Of a stretch of DNA of 64,000 nucleotides, positions 35,238 through 44,957 are shown piece by piece (positions within the stretch are counted from its first letter, which is position 1; each line of letters begins with the position of its first letter). The stretch comes from Pseudomonadota bacterium (GTDB taxonomy: Bacteria; Pseudomonadota; Gammaproteobacteria; Steroidobacterales; Steroidobacteraceae), in contig JAKAXA010000004.1 in NCBI GenBank assembly GCA_021816775.1, positions 1 to 64,000 of the forward strand, given 5' to 3'. The notes under the pieces are model-generated. The model was not told the DNA's origin, did no database searches, and saw only the letters and a list, made by a program, of their open reading frames with translations. Made by a program: the position numbers and the translations under genes.

Positions 35238-35921
35238 ATGTGCGGGCGTTATATCCTGGCGCAGCAGGCGAAATTCGAGCGCGCAGTCGAGCTCGGCCGC
35301 GTGCATTGGGAGTTCACCGCGCGTTACAACGTCGCACCGTCACAGTCCGTTCCGGTCGTGCGCGCCACGGAGGGCGTGCACGAGGGCGTGATGATGCGCT
35401 GGGGGCTGATCCCCTTCTTCGCCCACGGTGTGCCGCCGAAGTACTCCACCATCAATGCGACGATCGAGAAGCTCGCGAGCGGACCGGCATGGCGCGGGCC
35501 CTGGAAGCGCGGCCAGCGCTGCATTCAGCTGGCCGCGGGGTTCTACGAATGGCACCTCGGGGCCGCGGGACGCAAGCAGCCGTATTTCATTGAACTCACC
35601 GACGAGCCGGTGTTCGGGTTCGCAAGCCTGTGGGATCGAAGCGTCGGCGCCGACGGCGTCGCGATCGAAAGCTGCGCCCTCATCACCCTGCCGGCCAACG
35701 AACTGCTGCGCGACATCCACAACACCGGGGCACATCCCGGACGCATGCCCGCCATCCTCGCACCCGACCGGTTCGCCGCGTGGCTCGATGGCACCGCCGA
35801 TGAGGCCCGTTCGGTCCTCGCCGCCTATCCGACTCAGCGCATGAGCGCGCACCCGGTAAGCCTGCGGGTGAACAGCCCGCGCAACGACGGACCGGACCTC
35901 ATCGCGCCGCTGCAGCAGTAA
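35238..35921 (+). CDS. yedK: SRAP-domain abasic-site processing protein (YedK/HMCES family)
   Basis: The protein forms a stable thiazolidine crosslink with abasic sites in single-stranded DNA, shielding them from strand breaks. The catalytic Cys2 follows the initiator Met (MCGRYIL). Other family marks are RYNVAPSQSVPVV, MRWGLIP, NATIEKL, AAGFYEWH (active-site Glu) and the HxGRMPAIL motif with the active-site His. The length (227 residues) is normal. It is monocistronic. Confidence 0.94.
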   Translation: MCGRYILAQQAKFERAVELGRVHWEFTARYNVAPSQSVPVVRATEGVHEGVMMRWGLIPFFAHGVPPKYSTINATIEKLASGPAWRGPWKRGQRCIQLAAGFYEWHLGAAGRKQPYFIELTDEPVFGFASLWDRSVGADGVAIESCALITLPANELLRDIHNTGAHPGRMPAILAPDRFAAWLDGTADEARSVLAAYPTQRMSAHPVSLRVNSPRNDGPDLIAPLQQ

Positions 35922-36194
35922 GCCCTCAGGCGTCGATGCGCAGTTCGCGGCGCATGGCACCGGCGGCGCCACCGCCGCGCCCGCCCGCTGTCCGGCGGAC
36001 TGTCATGTCCGTGAGCCAGCACCGGCTTGCACCCGACCGCCCGGCCGCTCATATGAACTTCCTCTCGGGCGAGGCAACCGCCCCGTCGAGTTCAGGCTCA
36101 GCCGCCGTCGCACGTGCCAACGGGCGTGATTTCAAGCGAACCCGGCGGACCGGCATGCCGGCGCACATCTTGTGCGCCGCATCCAATACACCCC

Positions 36195-37592
36195 TTACGC
36201 TGCTGCAACGGCGCGCCCAACATCCCGGCGCGCCTGCGCGTGCGCTCTGTCGCGCACCGCGTCCTTGGCCATTGCGCCGCGGCCGATCGCGTAATAGCGC
36301 CACCCGAGACCCTCCAGCTGCAGCGGATCGTAAAGATTGCGGCCGTCGAATATCACCGCATGACGCAGCATTCGCCGCATCAACGGCCAATCGGGGCTGC
36401 GAAATTCCGGCCACTCGGTCACGACCGCGAGCGCATCGGCACCCTCGAGCGTCTCCGCCGCTGACGAGCACAACGCAAGCTCGCGCCGCTCGCCGTAAAG
36501 GCGCCGCGCCTCGCGCATCGCCACCGGATCGTAAGCACGCACACTGGCGCCGGCAGCCCACAGGCGCTCCAGCAGCACTCTGCTCGGCGCCTCCCGCATG
36601 TCGTCCGTATTCGGTTTGAACGCCAGGCCCCACACGGCGAATGTCTTTCCCGCAAGATCCCCGAAGTGCGCCACCATTTTCTCGAACAGCCTGTGCTTCT
36701 GCCGCTCGTTGACCGTCTCGATGGCTTTGAGGATGGCCGGATCACAGCCCGATGCGGTGGCCGATCGCACCAGCGCTTTGACGTCTTTCGGAAAGCACGA
36801 CCCCCCGTAACCGAGCCCGGGATAGATGAACGCATAGCCGATGCGCGGATCCGAGCCCATGCCCTGGCGAACGCTTTCGATGTCCGCCCCTGCCAGCTCG
36901 GCAAAATTCGCCAGCTCGTTCATAAAGCTGATCCGCGTCGCGAGCATCGCGTTGGCTGCGTACTTGGTCAGCTCCGCGGAGCGCACGTCCATTGCGATCA
37001 GCCGGTCGTGGTTGCGCGTGAAGGGCTCGTACAGGGCCCGCATCAGCTGCACCGCCCGATCGCCGGCGGCGCCCACCACGATCCGGTCCGGCTTCATGAA
37101 ATCGACAATCGCCGCACCCTCCTTGAGGAATTCCGGGTTCGACACCGTGTCGTAATCGACGGCAACGCCGCGCCGCGCCAGCGCGGCCGAGACCGCCGCC
37201 CGCACTCTGTCCCCGGTGCCGACCGGCACCGTCGATTTCGTAATCACGACACGATACTCGCTCATGCGCGCACCGATGGTGTCGGCGACCGCAAGCACGT
37301 GGCGCAAGTCCGCCGAACCGTCCTCACCCGCAGGCGTCCCCACCGCAATCATCTGAAACAGCCCGTGTGCCACACCGGCATCGGCGTCATCCGTGAATTC
37401 CAGCCTGCCCGCGGCGCTGTTGCGCCTGATCAACTCATCGAGGCCCGGCTCGTGGATGGGCACTTCTCCGCGGCGCAGCATATCAATTTTTCGTCGATCG
37501 ACGTCGACGCACACGATGTGATTACCCGCCTCGGCAAGGCATGCCGCCGTTACAAGCCCAACATAGCCCGAACCGAATATCGTGACTTTCAT
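36195..37592 (-). CDS. ugd: UDP-glucose 6-dehydrogenase
   Basis: It oxidises UDP-glucose to UDP-glucuronate with 2 NAD. The ATG at 37592 gives [20 protein letters not shown] (NAD-binding loop). The catalytic Cys266 is in [10 protein letters not shown] and Lys in [32 protein letters not shown] is in the UDP-binding domain. It has 465 residues; the Arg/Ala-rich tail after about 450 is a little longer than usual. It is the last gene of the seven-gene glycan operon, 17 nt after the phosphatase, and should provide UDP-glucuronate for a glycosyltransferase encoded upstream. A 270-nt gap to the converging yedK holds nothing recognisable. Confidence 0.95.
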   Translation of the reverse strand: MKVTIFGSGYVGLVTAACLAEAGNHIVCVDVDRRKIDMLRRGEVPIHEPGLDELIRRNSAAGRLEFTDDADAGVAHGLFQMIAVGTPAGEDGSADLRHVLAVADTIGARMSEYRVVITKSTVPVGTGDRVRAAVSAALARRGVAVDYDTVSNPEFLKEGAAIVDFMKPDRIVVGAAGDRAVQLMRALYEPFTRNHDRLIAMDVRSAELTKYAANAMLATRISFMNELANFAELAGADIESVRQGMGSDPRIGYAFIYPGLGYGGSCFPKDVKALVRSATASGCDPAILKAIETVNERQKHRLFEKMVAHFGDLAGKTFAVWGLAFKPNTDDMREAPSRVLLERLWAAGASVRAYDPVAMREARRLYGERRELALCSSAAETLEGADALAVVTEWPEFRSPDWPLMRRMLRHAVIFDGRNLYDPLQLEGLGWRYYAIGRGAMAKDAVRDRAHAQARRDVGRAVAAA

Positions 37593-37609
37593 GGCGAATC
37601 CTATGATCG

Positions 37610-38206
37610 TTACTGACAACTCACACGGCGCAGACCGCCGCCCGCGTACCACTCGAATGCATGCACGGCGCCAGGGTCCACGGCAATCTGCCGGAACTGT
37701 GCGAGCGGGCGACGCTCCGCAACGAGTCCGGCGAGCCGAATCGGCCCGGCATGCGACACCGCCAGCACATCTCCTGAACCGCTGCGGCCCTCCCATGGCG
37801 GGTTGCGGAGAAATTCGCGCAGCCGCTCAAGCGCCTCACAGAGGGACTCCCCACCGGGGAAGCGCATCGTCTCCGGTGCCTGCTTCCACAGGCGCAAAGC
37901 ACGGGGCCAGCGCGCCTTCACTTCCTGCTGTGTTAGACCCTGCCACTCGCCGAAATCAATCTCGGTGAGCCGCTCATCGACCACCGTCGGCAGTCCGCCC
38001 AGCGATTCGCCCATCACGCCGGCGGTAAATCGCGCTCGTCGCAGCGGGCTGGCGAGCAGCAGCGCCACGCGCGCCCCCTGCAGCGCTTTCGCGCTTCTCC
38101 GCGCAGTTGCAACTCCGGCTGCGCACAAATCGACATCGGCGCGGCCCTGGTAGCGGCGCTCGAGATTCCACGGCGTCTCGCCATGGCGTACGAACAGCAA
38201 ACGCAT
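37610..38206 (-). CDS. Histidine phosphatase (phosphoglycerate-mutase-like)
   Basis: This 198-residue protein begins [20 protein letters not shown], with the phospho-accepting His in RHG. A second His is in AVSHAGPIR, and EIDFGEWQG supplies the proton-donor Glu. The family removes phosphate from sugars, alpha-ribazole phosphate or phospholipid-like substrates. Its place in the glycan operon, 14 nt after the beta-barrel gene, suggests it handles a sugar phosphate or a lipid-linked intermediate, but the substrate is unknown. Confidence 0.9.
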   Translation of the reverse strand: MRLLFVRHGETPWNLERRYQGRADVDLCAAGVATARRSAKALQGARVALLLASPLRRARFTAGVMGESLGGLPTVVDERLTEIDFGEWQGLTQQEVKARWPRALRLWKQAPETMRFPGGESLCEALERLREFLRNPPWEGRSGSGDVLAVSHAGPIRLAGLVAERRPLAQFRQIAVDPGAVHAFEWYAGGGLRRVSCQ

Positions 38207-38220
38207 GACCGGCTCGCTTC

Positions 38221-39066
38221 TCAATACGAGTACGCCACGCCCACAGTGATGCGCCGCCCGGCGTGTATGCCCTGGCCGGCCACATCCTGTTCGTACTCGA
38301 TGAACGGCTTCAGGTGGCCGGTCACGCGATATTTCAGCCGCAGTCCCGGTCGCAGAAGGTCGTATCGCTCCGCGTGGTCGGTCACGGGCAGCGGCGAGCG
38401 CAGTTTCGAGGTACGCACGTAGAAGACTATCGCGCCGAGGTCGAGGCGCCGCGTCAGTCTCACGTCCGCGTCCAACTCCGCGCGCATCTGCGCTGCGCCG
38501 CCGTCGAGGAACACCCTCGGCCCGGCCATGAGCGACGCCCGCCATCGCGTCCCTGCGAAGCCGATCTGGAAATCAGGCTCCACCGCCGTGTGCCCCACTC
38601 CCAGAGCCGGTGTGCTGCTCACCGAACCGGTGGCCGCCACCACATTGAGGGTAATGGAGTCCGCGAAATCCGCGCGCTGCGAGAGGGCGAAATTGAGGCC
38701 AACCTCCTGGTCCTGCACGCCGCCCGCCGTCTCGACCACGCGCCGGCCATGATGAATGCGGATCTTCTGCACCCGCGCGGCGCGCAGGTCATACTCCAGG
38801 GACAGCCGCTCGCCGAGTCCCTGAACCCCGGTGATGCGCAACATGGTGTAGCGCAGCTCGCTGCCGGGCAGAGTCGCCGTACCGTACTGATCGGGCAAAA
38901 ACAATCTGGTCGCATCGTACTGTCGCAGCGAAAAGTCAAATGAACCGCTTCCCGCGGATGGCACCCATGCGTCGGCATGCGCGGCGATCGTCAGCGCCCT
39001 GTACATCAGAATGAGGGCGCCGAGGCGCCACATCTGACGCCCCCGCACGTTGCGCGCTGCGCTCAT
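38221..39066 (-). CDS. Outer-membrane beta-barrel protein in the glycan operon
   Basis: The ATG at 39066 shares four bases with the ABC exporter stop (ATGA). The 281-residue product has a signal peptide (LGALILMYRALTIAAHADA) and then about ten alternating beta strands with Gly and aromatic residues (GSGSFDFSLRQYDATRLF, ERLSLEYDLRAARVQKIRI, and the last strand RITVGVAYSY ending in an aromatic). The ending in an aromatic residue is usual for barrels that use the BAM machinery. No family is recognised. Position suggests an outer-membrane step, or a lipid-linked product modifier. Confidence 0.72.
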   Translation of the reverse strand: MSAARNVRGRQMWRLGALILMYRALTIAAHADAWVPSAGSGSFDFSLRQYDATRLFLPDQYGTATLPGSELRYTMLRITGVQGLGERLSLEYDLRAARVQKIRIHHGRRVVETAGGVQDQEVGLNFALSQRADFADSITLNVVAATGSVSSTPALGVGHTAVEPDFQIGFAGTRWRASLMAGPRVFLDGGAAQMRAELDADVRLTRRLDLGAIVFYVRTSKLRSPLPVTDHAERYDLLRPGLRLKYRVTGHLKPFIEYEQDVAGQGIHAGRRITVGVAYSY

Positions 39067-40883
39067 GCGGAAGCAACGAGACGCAGGTTGGCGTTCGCCG
39101 ACGCATCCCCGTGGGCCTGCCACAGGTTCGCATACGTTCCCGCCGTGTTAAGCAGTTCAGCATGAGTCCCACGCTGTGTAATCTGACCACGCTCGAGGAC
39201 CAGGATGGTCTCTGCCGATGTGACGGTGGCGAGCCGGTGCGCGATCAGCAGCACCGTGCGCCCGTGGGCCAAGACCCGCAGGGCATGCATCAGGCGCCGC
39301 TCGGTCGCCGGGTCAACGCTACTGCTCGGCTCATCGAAGATCACGACCGCAGCCTCGCTCAGCAGCGCCCGAGCGACAGCGACACATTGGCGCTGCCCTC
39401 CTGAGAGCGTTGCGCCACGCTCACCGACCGTCGAATCGAAGCCTTCCGGCAACGCCGCGATCAGCTCAGCGACGCCGGCGGCTTTTGCCGCGGCGATGGC
39501 CTCATCGCGGCCGGCTCCCTCGCGTCCGTACGCGATGTTGGCCCAGACGGGCGCGTGGAACAGCAGCGGCTCCTGCGGGATCATCGCGACCCGCGTGCGC
39601 ACGAAGCGCAGACTGAGTTCGCGCAAATCTCGACCGTCGAGCAGCACTGCACCGCATTGCGGATCGTGAAAGCGGGCCGCTAGCGCGGCAATGGTCGACT
39701 TGCCCGCCCCCGTCGTACCGACAAGCGCCACCATCCGACCGGGCTCCAGCGCAAAGGATATGTCTCGAACGGCGGGAGTATCCTGGCCATAGCTGAACGA
39801 CACCGAACGGAACTCGACGCATCCGGCGCAATGCTGCGGGCTCAGCGCACCGTCGGACTCGCGGATCTCACCGGTTTCGGACCGATACTCGGCGATGCGC
39901 TCAAGCGCAACGGCTGCGCGACCGAACACCCGCCCGGCCTTGGCCAGCTGGCGCGCCGGCGCCGCGATCGCCCGCAGATAGGCGAGAAATACCAGCAGAT
40001 CGCCCGCCGTGAGCGATCCTCTGAGCACCAGCATGGCCCCGTACCAGGCGATACCGCCGGTGGCAACCGCAATCGCCAGGTTCATCGACGGCGCAAAGCC
40101 GGCCTGCGCACGATTGCCGCGCAGCGCCGCCTCGAGCACCGAGCCCGCTCGGGCGGTAAATTGCCGCTCCTCGTACTGCTCACGCGCGCAGGCCTGCACG
40201 AGCTGGATGTTGCCGAGCACCTCCTGCGTCGCGCCGCTCTGTTCCCCCTCATGCCGCCGGGTGACGCGTGCCGCGCTGCGAATCTCGGCGGCGAAGTGGT
40301 GAGCGATCCACAACAGCACCGGGGCGATGGCCAGGGTGAGCAGGCCGTAGCGCCAGTTCATCGCCAGCAACACCGCGAAGACTCCGCAGATCGTCAATAC
40401 GTGCGGCAGCAGGTCCAGTCCCACCGCCGCGATGAACTGCTGCAGCGCGTTGACGTCGCCGCCGATCCGCGCGGCCAGCTCGCCGCTGAGACGCTCGCGG
40501 TGAAACGCCAGCGGGAGACGCAGCAGGTGTGAGAAGAAGTCGCGGCGTACCGAAAATCCGATGCACTGAGCGGCATCGAGCAGCAGGCGGTTGCCAAGAT
40601 ACGCCAGCCCCGCTTCGGCGAGCCCCAGCAGAAGAATCGCCAGGCCCAGGGCATGCAGCAGCTCGAGCCGGTGCGTCAGCGGGTTGGGCAGAATCGCCGC
40701 AGCCCACAGGCCGAGCGGCTTGTGGAAAATGACGCTGTCAACGATGAACTTCAGCGGCCACGGCAGCAGCAGCAGGACCCCCGCTCGCAACGCCATCGCC
40801 ACCGAGCCTGCACCCAGTCGTCGCCATTCGCCTCGGATATAAGGGCCGATCCAATGCAGCGTCTGCGCTCGCGTCCCGCTCAC
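39063..40883 (-). CDS. Type I ABC exporter (MsbA-like half-transporter)
   Basis: The GTG at 40883 overlaps the glycosyltransferase stop by 4 nt. The protein is a fused half-transporter of 606 residues: six membrane helices (about 25-310), then the ATPase with Walker A (GTTGAGKST), ERGATLSGGQRQ signature, and Walker B (VVIFDEPSSSVD). Dimers of this class flip lipids, lipid-linked sugars or peptides outward. The neighbours suggest export of a glycolipid made by the three glycosyltransferases. The usual Asp of Walker B is followed by EPSSSVD rather than EATSALD, a conservative change. Confidence 0.92.
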   Translation of the reverse strand: MSGTRAQTLHWIGPYIRGEWRRLGAGSVAMALRAGVLLLLPWPLKFIVDSVIFHKPLGLWAAAILPNPLTHRLELLHALGLAILLLGLAEAGLAYLGNRLLLDAAQCIGFSVRRDFFSHLLRLPLAFHRERLSGELAARIGGDVNALQQFIAAVGLDLLPHVLTICGVFAVLLAMNWRYGLLTLAIAPVLLWIAHHFAAEIRSAARVTRRHEGEQSGATQEVLGNIQLVQACAREQYEERQFTARAGSVLEAALRGNRAQAGFAPSMNLAIAVATGGIAWYGAMLVLRGSLTAGDLLVFLAYLRAIAAPARQLAKAGRVFGRAAVALERIAEYRSETGEIRESDGALSPQHCAGCVEFRSVSFSYGQDTPAVRDISFALEPGRMVALVGTTGAGKSTIAALAARFHDPQCGAVLLDGRDLRELSLRFVRTRVAMIPQEPLLFHAPVWANIAYGREGAGRDEAIAAAKAAGVAELIAALPEGFDSTVGERGATLSGGQRQCVAVARALLSEAAVVIFDEPSSSVDPATERRLMHALRVLAHGRTVLLIAHRLATVTSAETILVLERGQITQRGTHAELLNTAGTYANLWQAHGDASANANLRLVASA

Positions 40884-42133
40884 GCCGCCGCTCCCATGCG
40901 CGCAGCCCGCGCGAGCTCGGTCACGCGCTGCACGATTCGGTCCCAGCCGCGCTCGGCGACGCTCGTCTGGGCTTCCCGTCCCATTGCGCTGCGCAGATCC
41001 TCATCGTCGAGGATCTTGAGGATTGCGCGCCGGCAGTCCGCGGCATCATCCGGCCGGTACAACAGTCCCGTCCTGCCCTCCGCGATGAGCTCGACCAGCT
41101 GGCCCAGACGCGGCGCAACCACCGGCCGACCACATGCCAGAGCCTCGATCACCTTCAGGGGCGAAAAGTAGAAATCGGCTGCGGCCTGATAGGGGGCTAC
41201 CACGACGTCGCACGCCGCAGTCCACCCCGGGACGTCCGCATGCGGTACACGACCGGCGAGCGTCACGCTGTCGCGGCATGGCGCAACCGACACCCTGTTG
41301 CGGAACTCGTCCCAGCGCGGTCCCTCGCCGACCGCCAGAAGATGCACGTCCCGCAGCTTGGCGACGGCTTGGTACACCTCGAGCAGCAGCTCCGTGCCAT
41401 GCCAGGATTTGAAGCTTCCGACGAAGCCGATCACACCAGTGTCCGGCCCGACTCCCAGGCGCGCCCGGAGTCGCTCGCGCTGCATCCTTCCCGCGGCGAA
41501 ACGCCCGAGATCCACCCCATTGGCCAGCACGTGGATGCGCTGCGCACGCTCCGGCACCAGCGCCTGTATGTACGTTCTGACGGCCTCGGACACCGCTACG
41601 ATCGCATCGGCACCGGCGAAGGAGGCCGCTTCCAGGCGCCGTGCGATGGACTCCAGGCTCAAGCCTCGGAAGCGCTTCTGCTCCTCGGCGAGAGGTGCAT
41701 TGACCTCGAGAACCCGCGGACAATCCAAGCGCGCAGCGATCCGCGCACCGGCGCTGGAAAAGAGCGCGTGGCGCTCATACACGAAATCCGGTCTGAAATT
41801 GCGGGCTCTGAGCACACCGAACAGGCGATCTGTGACTGACCGGTCGTAGGCGAGCTTCGCGAGCTCGCCGGCGAGCCGCGCCCCATCCGACCCCGTGGCT
41901 GCTACGCCGAGCTCCCGAGCGAGCCCCTCTGCGCAGTCTCCCGAGTGTTGCGGAGCGAGCTCGATGAGCGCCGCGGGCGGGACAGCGTTGCCTTCCCCAG
42001 CTCGAGCGCAGACCACGACGACCTCATGACCGAGTGCGGCCGCCGCCCGAACGAACTCGCGCACATGCACCGAGGCGCCCTTGTCCCCGAGTACGGGAAT
42101 GCCGCGGTCGAAATTCAGGTACAGGATTCTCAC
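40880..42133 (-). CDS. GT4-type glycosyltransferase
   Basis: The GTG at 42133 overlaps the previous stop by 4 nt and opens VRILYLNFDRGIPVLGDKGA, the N-terminal Rossmann unit of GT-B enzymes. The second domain has IHVLANGVDLGRF, GFVGSFKSWHGTELL, and the EX7E-like region PLKVIEALACGRPVVAPRLG. It should retain the configuration of a nucleotide-sugar donor. About 417 residues, normal length. It is the third of three glycosyltransferases in this operon. Confidence 0.9.
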   Translation of the reverse strand: MRILYLNFDRGIPVLGDKGASVHVREFVRAAAALGHEVVVVCARAGEGNAVPPAALIELAPQHSGDCAEGLARELGVAATGSDGARLAGELAKLAYDRSVTDRLFGVLRARNFRPDFVYERHALFSSAGARIAARLDCPRVLEVNAPLAEEQKRFRGLSLESIARRLEAASFAGADAIVAVSEAVRTYIQALVPERAQRIHVLANGVDLGRFAAGRMQRERLRARLGVGPDTGVIGFVGSFKSWHGTELLLEVYQAVAKLRDVHLLAVGEGPRWDEFRNRVSVAPCRDSVTLAGRVPHADVPGWTAACDVVVAPYQAAADFYFSPLKVIEALACGRPVVAPRLGQLVELIAEGRTGLLYRPDDAADCRRAILKILDDEDLRSAMGREAQTSVAERGWDRIVQRVTELARAARMGAAA

Positions 42134-43464
42134 TGGACGCCCTCCCCGATCACGGGCGCACTGACTTCGACCCGGGCCGTCCCGGCCTCTCTGGGCGCGG
42201 CATCCGTCGCGCAACACCGCGGCTGGCGCATCAAGTCGTGCAGCCCGCGCGTCGTCTGCCACAAATCGAAGTCACGGTGCAGCACATCGCGCGCCGCCCG
42301 AGCCAGGCAATCGCCGAGCTCCCGATCATCGATCAGGCGCTTCATGGCCGCTGCGAGCGCCGCCGGCTCCCGTGATGGCGCAAGCAGGCCGGTCTGTCCG
42401 TGCCGCACCAGCTCCGGGATTCCCGACACATCCGTTGCGACGACCGGCACGCCGACGGCCATCGCCTCGGCGATGACGTTCGGAATTCCGTCCCGGTCCC
42501 CGTCGTCGGCGATGCGCGGCGCCAGTACGAACAGATCCGCCTCCCGGTAGCGCGTGATCAGCTCACGATGCGTCATCGCGCCGCACAGTCTCACCCGATC
42601 CGTCAGGTCCCGGCGGTGCACTTCGCCGAGCAGCGCCTCGTGCAGCGGCCCAGAGCCGACGATCTCGCACTCGAATTCGACACCCTGATCGCGCAGCAGC
42701 GCACACGCGCCGATCAGATCCTCGTGACCCTTCTTGGGAACCAGCCGTCCGACCGCCAGGACTCTCGCCCGATGACCGGCAGGCTTCATCGAACGCGCCT
42801 CGGCGCACGCGAAGCTCTGCAGATCGATCCCGTGATAGACCAGATGAACCCGCCGTGGATCAAGCCGCGGAGCGACCTGCCGCAGGTAGGCGGCGTTGTA
42901 CGCGGTGCAGGTCGCCACGAATTGCGCTGCGTGCAGATGTCTGCGCAGGATCATCGGGCGGGACAGGTAGATGTCCTTGGCATGGGCGGTAAAGCTGAAG
43001 GGAATGCCGCTCATGCGGTGCGCGAAATGGGCGACCGAGGTCGGCGCATTGGCGAAGTGCGCATGAATGTGCCGCACACCCTCCCGGCGACAGGTGTCGG
43101 CGACCACGCCCGCCCGCGCAAACTGACGCCACAGTGAGACCGGGTGACGCGAGGTGAGCGTGCGCGCCATCGCCAGAGTGGCGCTGCGCACGTAACGGCC
43201 GGGGAATGCGCGCAGCATCGCCATGTGCGCCACGATCGTCACCCGCGCTCTCGCCCTCCAGCCGTCCGGCGGCACATGAACCGGCGCGCGAACCTCGGCA
43301 ACCATCGGATGATGCGGCGGCGGCTCCGGCGGCAGCAGCGAGAAGATGTGCAGTCGCTCGCCAAGCCGCTCCATGGCGCGGATCTCGTTGAGAATGAACG
43401 TTTCGGTCAGGCGCGGATAGCGCTTCAGGACGTAGGCCACCGGACTACGCGGCTGCTGACTCAT
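42130..43464 (-). CDS. GT4-type glycosyltransferase
   Basis: The protein has 444 residues. It opens PVAYVLKRYPRLTETFILNE, typical of the GT4 group that includes colanic-acid WcaL-like enzymes. HIHAHFANAPTSVA, VYHGIDLQSF, VLAVGRLVPKKGHEDLI and NVIAEAMAVGVPVVATDVSG (EX7E region) complete the GT-B fold. It overlaps the preceding gene by 4 nt and is translated with it. Confidence 0.92.
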   Translation of the reverse strand: MSQQPRSPVAYVLKRYPRLTETFILNEIRAMERLGERLHIFSLLPPEPPPHHPMVAEVRAPVHVPPDGWRARARVTIVAHMAMLRAFPGRYVRSATLAMARTLTSRHPVSLWRQFARAGVVADTCRREGVRHIHAHFANAPTSVAHFAHRMSGIPFSFTAHAKDIYLSRPMILRRHLHAAQFVATCTAYNAAYLRQVAPRLDPRRVHLVYHGIDLQSFACAEARSMKPAGHRARVLAVGRLVPKKGHEDLIGACALLRDQGVEFECEIVGSGPLHEALLGEVHRRDLTDRVRLCGAMTHRELITRYREADLFVLAPRIADDGDRDGIPNVIAEAMAVGVPVVATDVSGIPELVRHGQTGLLAPSREPAALAAAMKRLIDDRELGDCLARAARDVLHRDFDLWQTTRGLHDLMRQPRCCATDAAPREAGTARVEVSAPVIGEGVQ

Positions 43465-44771
43465 GCCGCACCCTGCACCCGGGCCTCACTGCGTATACCG
43501 CGGCCGGCCAGCTCCGCCGCGACCCGCTCGGCGCCACGCAAATCCACCGACTTCCATAACCGCTCGTCAGGCGCCGGCGCGCCGATCGCCCGCGGCACTT
43601 TGTGCGCCAGTGAGGCGGCGAGATCCTCGTCGGCGGGCACGAATTCAAACAGACCGAGCTTCGCAAGCAGCAGCGCGCGCAGCTTCTGCTCCTCCCGCGG
43701 CACGGAGCGCGGAACCAGAATTGCCTTCTTGCGCGCGGCGAGTAGCTCGACGCTCGTGTTGTAACCGGCCATCGACACCACCAGCTCCGCCGAGCGGATG
43801 CTCGGCACGAGCTCCGTCGTATAGGCGACGATCTGCATGTCATCCCGCCCCGCAGCCGCCGCCTGCAGCGCTTCACTCTGCGCCCGCGGCATCAGCGGTC
43901 CGGTGACTAACACGGAATAGAAGTCGTTCGCGCGCCCGGCACACAGACCCTGCAGATAGGCGCTCATCATGAAATATCCGTCACCGCCCCCGCCGGCGGT
44001 GACCAGCACCACCGGCCGGCCTGCCACGCGCCGCACATCCCAACAGACGCTGCCGCGCGGCGCGCCGTTCAGCTGCTCGAAACGCGAGCGACCCACCACA
44101 TAACCGCAGTATTTCACTCGCCGGGCCGCGGCCGCCGACAGGCCGTACCCGCCCACGACATCGAACAGCTGCTCGCTTCCGTACACGAACACGTCGTCGT
44201 ACGCGTGTTCGATCAGCGCGTGCAGCTCCTGCTCCTGCCAGCTCCGGCGCACGCTCGCCGGACTGTCCAGTATGTCGCGCAGCCCGAGCACGGTGCGCGT
44301 CTCCGGCATCTCGTTGCGGATCAGCGCCAGCGTCGAGAGCAGCTCGCCATTCATGCCGGCCGGAGCATGGTCGACCAGAAACACGTCCGGTCGTTGCTCC
44401 TCGATAAGCTTCAGAATGAGCGCTTCGCGATACCCCTTGGTCAGCCCGAATACCTGTCCCGGCGCACGCGCGGCGTAGCGCTCGGCGCCGGTTTTGACCA
44501 CCGGCGGCAATGGCTGCACGTGAAGTCCTGGCGGCAGAATCCACTGACGGATGACCGGTGAGCCCGTGAGGAGCCATACTTCGAAGCGCTCCTCGCTGCG
44601 CAACAGCTGATCGGCGATCGCCAGATTGCGCCTCAGGTGCCCCAGTCCGAAGGTATCGTGCGAGTAAATGCAGACGCTTACGGCCGATGCGCCGCTTCGC
44701 CCGGCGCCAAGAATGCGCTGCGCGCTGAAACTGCGCTCCACATGGTCCCAGGACGACACGCATTGATCCAC
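43461..44771 (-). CDS. GT-B glycosyltransferase of the GT28/MurG-like type
   Basis: This 436-residue protein has SVCIYSHDTFGLGHLRRNLA at the start of the Rossmann core (His and Gly-loop), VTAGGGGDGYF in the middle and SMAGYNTSVELLAARKKAIL near the donor site, as in MurG and UDP-glucuronosyl relatives. The ATG at 44771 would leave about 30 poorly coding residues before the core; a GTG about 30 codons in is an alternative start. It is the first gene of the seven-gene operon. Its donor may be the UDP-glucuronate made by the terminal Ugd, which is inference. Confidence 0.82.
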   Translation of the reverse strand: MDQCVSSWDHVERSFSAQRILGAGRSGASAVSVCIYSHDTFGLGHLRRNLAIADQLLRSEERFEVWLLTGSPVIRQWILPPGLHVQPLPPVVKTGAERYAARAPGQVFGLTKGYREALILKLIEEQRPDVFLVDHAPAGMNGELLSTLALIRNEMPETRTVLGLRDILDSPASVRRSWQEQELHALIEHAYDDVFVYGSEQLFDVVGGYGLSAAAARRVKYCGYVVGRSRFEQLNGAPRGSVCWDVRRVAGRPVVLVTAGGGGDGYFMMSAYLQGLCAGRANDFYSVLVTGPLMPRAQSEALQAAAAGRDDMQIVAYTTELVPSIRSAELVVSMAGYNTSVELLAARKKAILVPRSVPREEQKLRALLLAKLGLFEFVPADEDLAASLAHKVPRAIGAPAPDERLWKSVDLRGAERVAAELAGRGIRSEARVQGAA

Positions 44772-44957
44772 GCTTCACCTACCCGTCAAGTTCGACGCCT
44801 GTTCGGCTCTGAACCGGTCAGCGCCGGTCCTGCTGAACGTGAGACGGGTGCACCCGGGAAGATCAATCGGTGCATCGACTCGCTGTCGCCAAGCGGTGAC
44901 AGCGCCCGGGTCGGGCGGACGGGAACGGCGCGGTGTTCGCGTCTCAGGCGTGCCGGC

